From Bacteroides sp. MSB163 (GTDB lineage: Bacteria > Bacteroidota > Bacteroidia > Bacteroidales > Bacteroidaceae): a stretch of DNA of 64,000 nt. Position 1 is the stretch's first letter. Every line of letters begins with the position of its first letter. Made by a program: the position numbers and the translations under genes. This document shows, in pieces, positions 57,963-64,000 of the stretch. Below the pieces are notes generated by a model, which worked only from the letters and a program-made list of their open reading frames with translations, ran no database searches and was not told the DNA's origin. The stretch is from the NCBI RefSeq assembly GCF_036416795.1, contig NZ_CP143867.1:3278001-3342000 (forward strand). The letters are read 5' to 3'.

Positions 57963-60065
57963 TTACTGAAATGCCGTTTCATTTATTATTACGTGATATT
58001 CCGTTCCCCGGTTTCTTCTCCGGCTGCTGATTCCAAGTTTGCGGAGTGCACGTCCGAAGTACGCGACTTTGTTGATGGCTAATCGGTCTTTGGTCTTTTT
58101 CTGGAGAAAAGAAAGTATTTCCATCGGTGTCATCCACGTTCCTTCGTCTTCTGCTTGTGCCGCCTGAAAGTGGCACAGAAAGAGTTGTTCCAATGGAGTA
58201 GGTTGTTCAAACTCTTGATTGCTCTGCTTCAGAATGGCCTCGTCGGTGTCGTCCAGCCAGTAGCGTTCACCTTGCGAGATGGCAGTCATGGCCTGGGCAT
58301 AGAGTTGGCGGTAGTTGATGGTGACGTTGGTGTTGATGGGACCGGTTACTTCGATACAGATGAAGCGGCGACTGCCGCTGGGATCGGTCAGCAAGTCTTT
58401 TTGATTGCTGGTGCCTATAAAGGAGGCGTAGCGGCGTATCTCCTGAATGGCGGTTCCATAAGGTTTCCGCAGGTTGGCTACGGGTTTTTGCAACAGATGT
58501 TTCAGGAAACCTTGCTGGCTGACGCTGATCTGGTCGAACTCGTCGATGTTGATCAGAAAGAAACACCCCAGGCTTCGTTCGGCATCCTGTTTGCTTTTGA
58601 AGTCGATGCTGTCTGTGTAGCCGAAACGCAGTTCCGGTGGTAAAAGAATGCGGCAAAACGTAGATTTCCGATACCCTTGGGCGCCTACCAGTAGGGGCGA
58701 TGTACTGTTGCCATGCTGTCGGTCAAGTCCCCGCCAATGGGCCGTCATACTGAGAAACCAACGGTAGAACAATTCCCGCCAATGCGGGTTTTCGCAGGGA
58801 ACGAGATCGGCCAGGGCACGGATACGGTCTTTTCCGTCCCAGCGTCCGGTGTCGTTGAGGTATTCTTCCACAGGATTATGGAGGGGGATATAGTCGGAAG
58901 TAAGGTAGCGTGCTATGTCGCGGTCCCATACCCGGATACCTTCTTTTAGGGCATTGAGCGCTATGCTGCTTCGTATCCGCTGGTCGGCGGGGCGGAATTG
59001 GAAGTGTATGGAGTCGCGCTGGCGGTATTCCAGCTCGCCCAACACGGTGTTGTAGCGGAATTCGTAGCGGCGGTTCATGAACTCTTCCAGGCGGAAGGCT
59101 GTGTCCTGTTCGGCGGTCATGCTGTTGCGGGTGCCGAAACCTTTACATTCACGGTAAAGATTATGTATGGCGGCACGTATCACGGGCTCGTCCGCTTCGC
59201 GATAATAATGCATCAGGGTTTGCCGGACTACCTCTTCCTCGGGAATACCTGCTTTGTAACAGTGCTCGGCAAGCCGTGCCAATAATGGGCGCAGGTCGTC
59301 ACCTCGTTTCCAGTTTGTCAGTTCGTCGAACGCGCGGTTGAGCGCTGCTTCGAAGAGCATGGAAAAGGTGTCCGATGAACTATAACCGGGCTGCATGCGT
59401 AATAGCGGATTGGTTTCCGCCTGCTTCTGTTCCTTGAAAGTGGTTTCGCCGGGCATGGTGAAGGGTTGTTCCAGGCAGAAGGGAATGGCAGCCAGATTAT
59501 AATAAGGTCGCTCATCCAGCGTCATGCGGCAACTCTGGTTGAGCGACGGTTCTTTTAGGGTGATGGAGTAGGGCAGCAGGGGTTGATAACAATTTACCGC
59601 AATACGGTAAGCGTGGGCATGAAACAAGGTCATTTCACTTTCGTGTTTAGGGAATGAGCCGTCGGGCAGGGCGAAGAGTACCCATATCTTTACACTGCGT
59701 CCGCTGCTTCCACAGAAGGCGGCAAAGGTTTGAGGCAGCAGGGAAGCCTGTTGCTTTATCAGTTCCACTTCGGTGATACCTGCCAGGTGGTTGACTTCAA
59801 TCTGTACCAGTCCGTTGTAAATCTTTACCCGATGTTCTCCGTCTTTGGTGCGGGCGTATTCCACGGCGGGGTAGATGCGGGGTAATTTATCTATGTTCAG
59901 ATAGTGGTTATCTGTTCCTTGCAGCATAGGTATGAGATGGCGCAAGGATGATATATGCGCTGCTTTGTTCTCTTTCTTTATTTTTTCTATTAAGGTTTCA
60001 GTATCAAGGGTACTGAAAGATTCTTTGCCGGTTTCACGGTCGGTGCGTATAAGGGTTAGTTTCAT
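57963..60065 (-). CDS. VirE-type primase/helicase-like ATPase of mobile-element origin
   Basis: This encodes 700 residues. The N-terminal 330 residues resemble the BT4734/VirE_N primase-like region (ELIKQQASLLPQTFAAFCGSSGRSVKIWV). The middle matches the virulence-associated E (SF3-helicase-like) ATPase with Walker A near residue 460 (GAQGYRKSTF), Walker B (FFLINIDEFDQIS) and the sensor region GTSNQKDLLTDPSGSRRF. The C-terminus (PMEILSFLQKKTKDRLAINKV) is a DUF3874-like winged helix. Such genes sit in integrative and conjugative elements and islands. No integrase is seen in the window, so this may be a relic. Confidence 0.87.
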   Translation of the reverse strand: MKLTLIRTDRETGKESFSTLDTETLIEKIKKENKAAHISSLRHLIPMLQGTDNHYLNIDKLPRIYPAVEYARTKDGEHRVKIYNGLVQIEVNHLAGITEVELIKQQASLLPQTFAAFCGSSGRSVKIWVLFALPDGSFPKHESEMTLFHAHAYRIAVNCYQPLLPYSITLKEPSLNQSCRMTLDERPYYNLAAIPFCLEQPFTMPGETTFKEQKQAETNPLLRMQPGYSSSDTFSMLFEAALNRAFDELTNWKRGDDLRPLLARLAEHCYKAGIPEEEVVRQTLMHYYREADEPVIRAAIHNLYRECKGFGTRNSMTAEQDTAFRLEEFMNRRYEFRYNTVLGELEYRQRDSIHFQFRPADQRIRSSIALNALKEGIRVWDRDIARYLTSDYIPLHNPVEEYLNDTGRWDGKDRIRALADLVPCENPHWRELFYRWFLSMTAHWRGLDRQHGNSTSPLLVGAQGYRKSTFCRILLPPELRFGYTDSIDFKSKQDAERSLGCFFLINIDEFDQISVSQQGFLKHLLQKPVANLRKPYGTAIQEIRRYASFIGTSNQKDLLTDPSGSRRFICIEVTGPINTNVTINYRQLYAQAMTAISQGERYWLDDTDEAILKQSNQEFEQPTPLEQLFLCHFQAAQAEDEGTWMTPMEILSFLQKKTKDRLAINKVAYFGRALRKLGISSRRRNRGTEYHVIINETAFQ

Positions 60066-60137
60066 CGTGGTTATTTTTAGTTACTGTCTTCAAAAGACGG
60101 CGCAAGTTACAGCAAAAAAACTGGGGGGCAAAGTTTT

Positions 60138-60623
60138 TCAAGAATAAAAAAATAATTCTGTGCCGAAACGGGTATAGGGCGTTTTCTCATAATCGTCCAT
60201 CAAATTTTCTAAGGTTTCAACTTCTTTTTCTTTACTATCATCTGCATATATTTCATCCACTCTGCTGGAAAGCAAACGAAATTCATCATCATTTTCCAGA
60301 TGACCTTTTTGGACTATTAGATTTATTTTAGCTGATACTTTATCATGGTCTTCATCCAAATCAAAACCAAATTTGTCTCTCAATATCTGATTTAATTCAA
60401 TTAATTTATTGAGCGATAAACCTCTTGCCATTTCGTTAGTATCATTATATATCATTCTCATTCCATTTAAATTTTTCTTGTCGAATGCGTCTGTGATTAC
60501 TTGATACAACTCCTTAAAGAATTCTGTATTTTCTTTTTTAATAAGAAAATCTACTATTGTTTGATTCCAATCTTTCAGAAAGGATAGTTCATCTAAAGCT
60601 TTTTGACTTAACTCTTTTCTCAT
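60138..60623 (-). CDS. Hypothetical protein, helical, AT-rich
   Basis: This encodes 161 residues, predicted almost wholly helical and acidic, without signal peptide or recognisable motif. Base use is more AT-rich than that of the PUL genes. An internally deleted relative of its gene is seen at the right window edge (63950-64000): the texts around KKENTEF and HLENDDE recur there. It lies between the VirE gene and a DUF1016 nuclease, in what looks like an accessory patch. Confidence 0.55.
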   Translation of the reverse strand: MRKELSQKALDELSFLKDWNQTIVDFLIKKENTEFFKELYQVITDAFDKKNLNGMRMIYNDTNEMARGLSLNKLIELNQILRDKFGFDLDEDHDKVSAKINLIVQKGHLENDDEFRLLSSRVDEIYADDSKEKEVETLENLMDDYEKTPYTRFGTELFFYS

Positions 60624-60692
60624 TTTTTTATCAAGCAGGGATTCATTTTGTGTTTATTAGTCAGTTCGAAAGGTATTTTTGTTTCCATTTTG

Positions 60693-61736
60693 TCATCTAT
60701 AGCTTAATTTCGTTTCAATTTCCTTGATGGATGGTATGGTACCTTCCACTTCGGTGGGATAAAGTCTGGATAGCTCATATTCTGATATGCCAATTGGTTG
60801 GCTGCTTGATTCCAGTGCATATTGTGCTAGTAAATTATCCTTATTTTTGCAAATGAGCAGTCCTATCGTAGGATTGTCTATTCCTTCTTTGCGCAAAAGG
60901 TGGTTGACGGCAGTCACATAAGTCCCCAACTGACCTATGTCAGCGGAATCAAATTCGTCAATTTTAACTTCTACCGCCACATAGCAACGGATAGTAAGAT
61001 TGTAGAATAATAAGTCGATGAACTTTTCCTTCCTACCTATTTGCAACCGATATTCCTTGCCCACGTAGGCAAATCCCGTTCCGAGTTCCACTAAGAAATT
61101 TGTAATATTCATCAACAGGGCATCTTTTAGTTGTCGCTCGTTATAACCTTTGCGCATGGAAAGAAAATCGAAACTATAAGGGTCTTTGGTGAGCTCCTGT
61201 GCCAAATCACTTGTAACGGCAGGCATTGTGTGCTGAAAATTGGTCAATGCTTTCCCTTGTCGTTCATACAAATCAGTATCGAGGAAATTGAGTAGCATAG
61301 CGCGGCTCCATCCATATTCTAAGGTTTGGCGCACATAGAATAAGGCTTTATTGGGATTGTTTGAGCACTTGTCTATGATACGTATATGATGCCCCCACGG
61401 AATGCGGCATAATTCTTCAACAACTTGTTGAAGATTTCGGGAACATTCGGCGTAGAGCTGATAAAACCGCTTTGCATATCGTATGTTCGATTCGGAAAGT
61501 CCTTCTATTCCAGGCATTTCCTTACGTAAATCCGCGCTAAGTGTAGCGTAAAATTTTCCTCCATATTTGTTGTCAACTTCCAATGAAACGATATCGCTTC
61601 CCAACCCCCAATAGAATTCGATGAGGACGCTGTTCACTTTCACTGCCGCTTTAATTTGGCTCTGGCGGTAGCGGGTAGTCAGTTCCTTCACCCATTGCAG
61701 GTAGGCTTTATCTAATATGTTGATGGATTTGCCCAT
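60693..61736 (-). CDS. DUF1016 / YhcG-type PD-(D/E)XK nuclease
   Basis: This encodes 347 residues. The N-terminal DUF1016_N domain (ARYRQSQIKAAVKVNSVLIEFYWGLG-like helices, GLSESNIRYAKRFYQLY) and the C-terminal PD-(D/E)XK nuclease (KEKFIDLLFYN Asp, then VAVEVKIDEF Glu-x-Lys) are both present and intact. Such proteins are found next to restriction-modification and mobile loci; their exact role is not settled. A -7 box lies at 61765-61772. It is a candidate defence or addiction component. Confidence 0.88.
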   Translation of the reverse strand: MGKSINILDKAYLQWVKELTTRYRQSQIKAAVKVNSVLIEFYWGLGSDIVSLEVDNKYGGKFYATLSADLRKEMPGIEGLSESNIRYAKRFYQLYAECSRNLQQVVEELCRIPWGHHIRIIDKCSNNPNKALFYVRQTLEYGWSRAMLLNFLDTDLYERQGKALTNFQHTMPAVTSDLAQELTKDPYSFDFLSMRKGYNERQLKDALLMNITNFLVELGTGFAYVGKEYRLQIGRKEKFIDLLFYNLTIRCYVAVEVKIDEFDSADIGQLGTYVTAVNHLLRKEGIDNPTIGLLICKNKDNLLAQYALESSSQPIGISEYELSRLYPTEVEGTIPSIKEIETKLSYR

Positions 61737-61764
61737 GTTTTTTCTTTATTTTTTATGTTTCTTA

Positions 61765-61772
61765 CAAAAGTA
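61765..61772 (-). promoter_or_regulatory. -7 promoter box for the DUF1016 gene
   Basis: The minus strand reads TACTTTTG, matching TAnnTTTG, 29 bases before the ATG. Confidence 0.55.
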
Positions 61773-61888
61773 AGGTTTCTCTTTTTATCTGCAAACTACT
61801 TTCCTGCATTTATCTTTCTTCTGTCTTTATACTCAGTCTTATTATTAAAATAATGCATAGAGGAGTAAATGAACATAAACATGGAAAA

Positions 61889-62215
61889 TCATCCTTTCAG
61901 AGGAAAAAACTCCTTCATCAATAAAAAGGTTTTAGTATCTAAATTGGGAAAAAGATATTTACCGACAATTCCAGTCTTATTAAGTTTCCCCGTAAATGAT
62001 TTGCCTGTGGCAATCATGCAAACCTGTTTTGTTGAATTAAAGTAAAGAGTAAAGTTTTTAGAGCTAATCAGTTTGCCGTCAGGGTAGTATGATTCGCAAG
62101 GACCTAGCGGTACACCTTTTTCGTAGGTGTCAACGGACTTTACCGTTCCATCTGGGTAGTATCCGGTAATTTTGCCGTGCTTATTCTCAGTACTCCTTTG
62201 GCCAATATTTTGCAA
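61889..62215 (-). pseudogene. Fragment with MORN/YwqK-like repeats
   Basis: A 108-codon frame with two GxYYPDGTVKS-type repeats typical of MORN_2/YwqK proteins (GYYPDGTVKS, SYYPDGKLIS). The only start at its head is a TTG at 62215, and a -7-like TATATTTG overlaps it (62213-62220). The next ATG is about 67 codons in. I read it as a truncated gene without a good start, 18 bases after the ATPase stop. It could still be expressed from a non-ATG start. Confidence 0.5.
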
Positions 62216-62233
62216 ATATATATCGCAGTCAGG

Positions 62234-63505
62234 CTAAATATAATTATAGATATCCCATGCCTGGATATGTCTAACCCCATTTTTGGAAGGTAATGTTATT
62301 TCGTCCAATGTTATTACAAACTTCTCATAGTGGTCGGTAAGCGAATCAAAAGGAGCATATTCGCGTTCCGTGGTACTATCGTCAATCAACAGATAGCTGA
62401 CCTGCAAATAGATAATCCTATCGGCTTTTGTAGCAACAAAATCTACTTCTCTATCCTTTATCACTCCTACATATACGTCATATCCTGCTATTTTTAAATC
62501 CAGATAAATACGATTTTCCAGCAAATAGCCTATTCCATAGCCATATCCATTATATAAATAGTTATGAAAAGCCAAGTCGTTTGCATAATATTTACATGTT
62601 CCCGAAATAATGTCTTTACCTTTAATGTTATATCTTTCTGCCCGATGCAACAGGTTTGCTTCTTCCAGATAGAGGATATAATTTGATACGGTTTCATAAT
62701 TTGTTTTTCTCCCTTTGGACTTAAAGAAATTCACAACATTGTTCACTGAAATCAAATTGGATGCATTGTTTACCAGATATCCGAATATATCTTCCAGTAA
62801 TCTGGCATCTTTGATGTTGTTTCTTTGTACAATGTCCCTTAACAAGACGGTATCTTTGATAGAAGAAATATAATTCCGTTTTGTTTCAAAATTGTTGAGA
62901 TGAAACAATTCGGGGAAACCTCCTGACTTTAAGAATTCCATGTATGTATCTTTGTTCACATTTCTTTCAGAAATGAGTGCATATTCCTCTATATTAAAAG
63001 GAAAAACCTTAAACTCGATATATCTTCCCGATAGTAATGTTGACAATTGACTCGAAAGCATCTTCGAATTGGAACCTGTTATCACAATTTCGCAATCTTC
63101 CGTATAGTCTTGAGATAAAGAATTCACGGCTTTCTCCCACTCCGCGATGTTCTGTATTTCATCCAGAAATAAATAAATTTTCCCGGCAGGCTGTTTCTCC
63201 TTTCTATATAACTGGTAAAGACTGAGTAAATCCTCTGCATTCCTGACGAAACTGAAAGGGGCAAATTCAAAATTCACATATAATAATTGCCGAGGTTCTA
63301 CTTGTTTCTCTGTGATTAGATAATTCATCAACTGTCTCATAATGAAACTTTTGCCGCTCCTGCGTTGTCCCACTAATACTTTCACCAGTCGATTTCCCAT
63401 AGCATTGGCTATCGGGGTTATATATTCCTTACGAATCAATCCTAAATCTGGAAACTGTCCATTCCAGAAATTATACTTCTCAAGTAATTGTAATCTTTCG
63501 TCCAT
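62234..63505 (-). CDS. AAA+ ATPase with DUF4143 (Archaeal-type ATPase family)
   Basis: About 423 residues from the ATG at 63505 (MDERLQLLEKYNFW). A longer frame to a TTG at 63586 crosses the -7 box and a large inverted repeat and is unlikely. Walker A (LVGQRRSGKSFI), Walker B (IYLFLDEIQNI) and sensor ITGSNSKML are seen, followed by the winged helix and a DUF4143 PD-(D/E)XK-like C-terminal domain (YANDLAFHNYLY, VDFVATKADRIIYLQVSY). This family occurs in many copies in Bacteroidales and archaea; its function is unknown. Confidence 0.85.
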   Translation of the reverse strand: MDERLQLLEKYNFWNGQFPDLGLIRKEYITPIANAMGNRLVKVLVGQRRSGKSFIMRQLMNYLITEKQVEPRQLLYVNFEFAPFSFVRNAEDLLSLYQLYRKEKQPAGKIYLFLDEIQNIAEWEKAVNSLSQDYTEDCEIVITGSNSKMLSSQLSTLLSGRYIEFKVFPFNIEEYALISERNVNKDTYMEFLKSGGFPELFHLNNFETKRNYISSIKDTVLLRDIVQRNNIKDARLLEDIFGYLVNNASNLISVNNVVNFFKSKGRKTNYETVSNYILYLEEANLLHRAERYNIKGKDIISGTCKYYANDLAFHNYLYNGYGYGIGYLLENRIYLDLKIAGYDVYVGVIKDREVDFVATKADRIIYLQVSYLLIDDSTTEREYAPFDSLTDHYEKFVITLDEITLPSKNGVRHIQAWDIYNYI

Positions 63506-63523
63506 AAGTGCATACGTTTCCGG

Positions 63524-63531
63524 CAAATATA
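63524..63531 (-). promoter_or_regulatory. -7 promoter box for the AAA ATPase gene
   Basis: The minus strand reads TATATTTG, matching TAnnTTTG, 19 bases before the ATG at 63505. Confidence 0.6.
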
Positions 63532-63543
63532 ATAGAAAATTTT

Positions 63544-63595
63544 CAGGTACACTTGAAAAAAGTGTCTTTTTTGAGGGGAAAATCAAGTGTACCTG
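63544..63595. repeat. 13-bp perfect inverted repeat upstream of the ATPase promoter
   Basis: CAGGTACACTTGA at 63544-63556 and its exact complement at 63583-63595 are separated by 26 bases that themselves contain AAAAAAGTGTCTTTTTT. It lies 12 bases upstream of the -7 box and may be an operator for the ATPase or a mobile-unit end. Confidence 0.7.
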
Positions 63596-63656
63596 ATAAA
63601 TATGTCTGTCTGATTGAGTATTAGGATTTGTAATCCGCCTGATTGGCTACCGAATG

Positions 63657-63952
63657 TTACTTCTTCTCTCCTTCTTTAGGGTTTTCTTGCAGGACATTGT
63701 CAATATTTTGCCGGAACATCTGACGCATGTTCTCGTGCCGGGTTAACAAATCTACTTTGATGTGGAAGAGGTGTTCAAGTTCTTCGCGGATGTCTTGTAA
63801 TGTGAAGAGGTCGATAGAATGATGTGTCTTCACACAGATATCAATATCGCTATCCTCCCGCTGTTCGTCCCGTGCGGCGGAACCGAAAAGAGCGAGCTGT
63901 TAATACCGTATTTTTCACCGGCAGTATGCTTAAACTGGCGTAGTAATTCCAT
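63657..63952 (-). pseudogene. MNT-type nucleotidyltransferase gene with single-base frameshift
   Basis: From the ATG at 63952 the frame reads MELLRQFKHTAGEKYGI and then shifts. In the other frame it continues QLALFGSAARDEQREDSDID (the GSxxR and SDxD catalytic motif) to a normal end KEGEKK at 63657. Adding one base near 63899 (ATTAACAG to ATTAAACAG on the minus strand) restores a 98-residue protein. MNT proteins are usually the antitoxins of HEPN-MNT (HepT-MntA) pairs; no HEPN partner is seen in the window. The frameshift could be real or a sequence error. Confidence 0.75.
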
Positions 63953-64000
63953 CATTTTCCAGATGGTCTCTTTGAACTATTCTGTATTTTCGTTTTTAAC
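63950..64000 (-). other. Deleted remnant related to the 60138-60623 gene
   Basis: On the minus strand two short blocks (CGAAAATACAGAAT and CATCTGGAAAATGATG) recur in the same order as in the hypothetical gene at 60138-60623. There they are about 220 bases apart; here they are about 10 bases apart. An in-frame TAG follows the first block. The second block runs into the start of the MNT gene. Confidence 0.4.

Noticed and set aside
63506..63586. TTG-initiated N-terminal extension of the DUF4143 ATPase
   Set aside because: It crosses the -7 box and most of the 13-bp inverted repeat; the ATG at 63505 fits the promoter better.

Overview
The window looks like a chromosomal segment of a gut Bacteroides, probably near the B. 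ovatus, B. intestinalis and B. cellulosilyticus group. The evidence is the SusC/SusD pair, two hybrid two-component regulators, many secreted or lipoprotein glycosidases, and promoters of the Bacteroides type (-7 box TAnnTTTG). No rRNA, tRNA, CRISPR array or complete insertion sequence was seen.

Layout. (1) 1-3.5 kb: the tail of a polysaccharide utilization locus (PUL), with a truncated surface protein, a GH10 xylanase lipoprotein carrying inserted binding modules, and a small secreted orphan. (2) 3.6-6.7 kb: a decaying selfish-gene patch with a RelE/ParE-type toxin whose antitoxin has an internal amber stop, an Rpn-family nuclease, a 3' fragment of a second Rpn gene, and a 22-bp-period repeat. 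(3) 6.8-13.2 kb: a GH5 lipoprotein, a CE1-type esterase, and an SGNH acetylesterase fused to GH95. (4) 13.3-17.4 kb: the first hybrid regulator (HTCS). (5) 17.6-43.3 kb: a nearly complete xylan PUL. One long minus-strand block runs susC, susD, surface glycan-binding protein, surface GH10, GH35, acetylesterase, GPH transporter, GH10-GH43 fusion, GH43, Gfo/Idh/MocA oxidoreductase, GH67. A second HTCS is divergent from susC. The order matches the small xylan PUL I remember from B. ovatus. Surface GH10 enzymes cut xylan, SusCD imports the fragments, and periplasmic and inner enzymes (GH43, GH67, GH10-GH43, esterases) strip and depolymerise them. The GPH transporter then moves the products inward. 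(6) 43.5-51.5 kb: a housekeeping minus-strand operon (nucleoside permease, bifunctional nuclease, RsmE, DUF4836, ABC ATPase and permease, GT51 glycosyltransferase), preceded by a candidate small RNA. (7) 51.8-57.9 kb: a GH2 enzyme, a higBA toxin-antitoxin pair, and an RlmI-like methyltransferase, exonuclease, DUF5063 operon. (8) 57.9-64 kb: an AT-rich accessory patch with a VirE-type ATPase, a DUF1016 nuclease, a DUF4143 ATPase and a frameshifted nucleotidyltransferase.

The most unusual signal is a family of degenerate 7-bp-period repeat tracts. Two of them sit in frame inside xylan-degradation genes (GH67, and the GH10-GH43 junction). Both have four 7-bp units followed by the same core (AATTGGCTGCGCT and flanks) and reverse-complement units on the far side, and both encode a DSAAN peptide in the same frame. 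Further 7-bp tracts without the core lie in GH35, at the end of the acetylesterase gene, and at the exonuclease/methyltransferase junction. A second signal is a direct-repeat motif, ATGTAAC spaced 20-21 bp, placed 52-53 bp upstream of the -7 boxes of both GH5 and GH35 and present in variant form upstream of susC. It is a candidate operator for a xylan HTCS.
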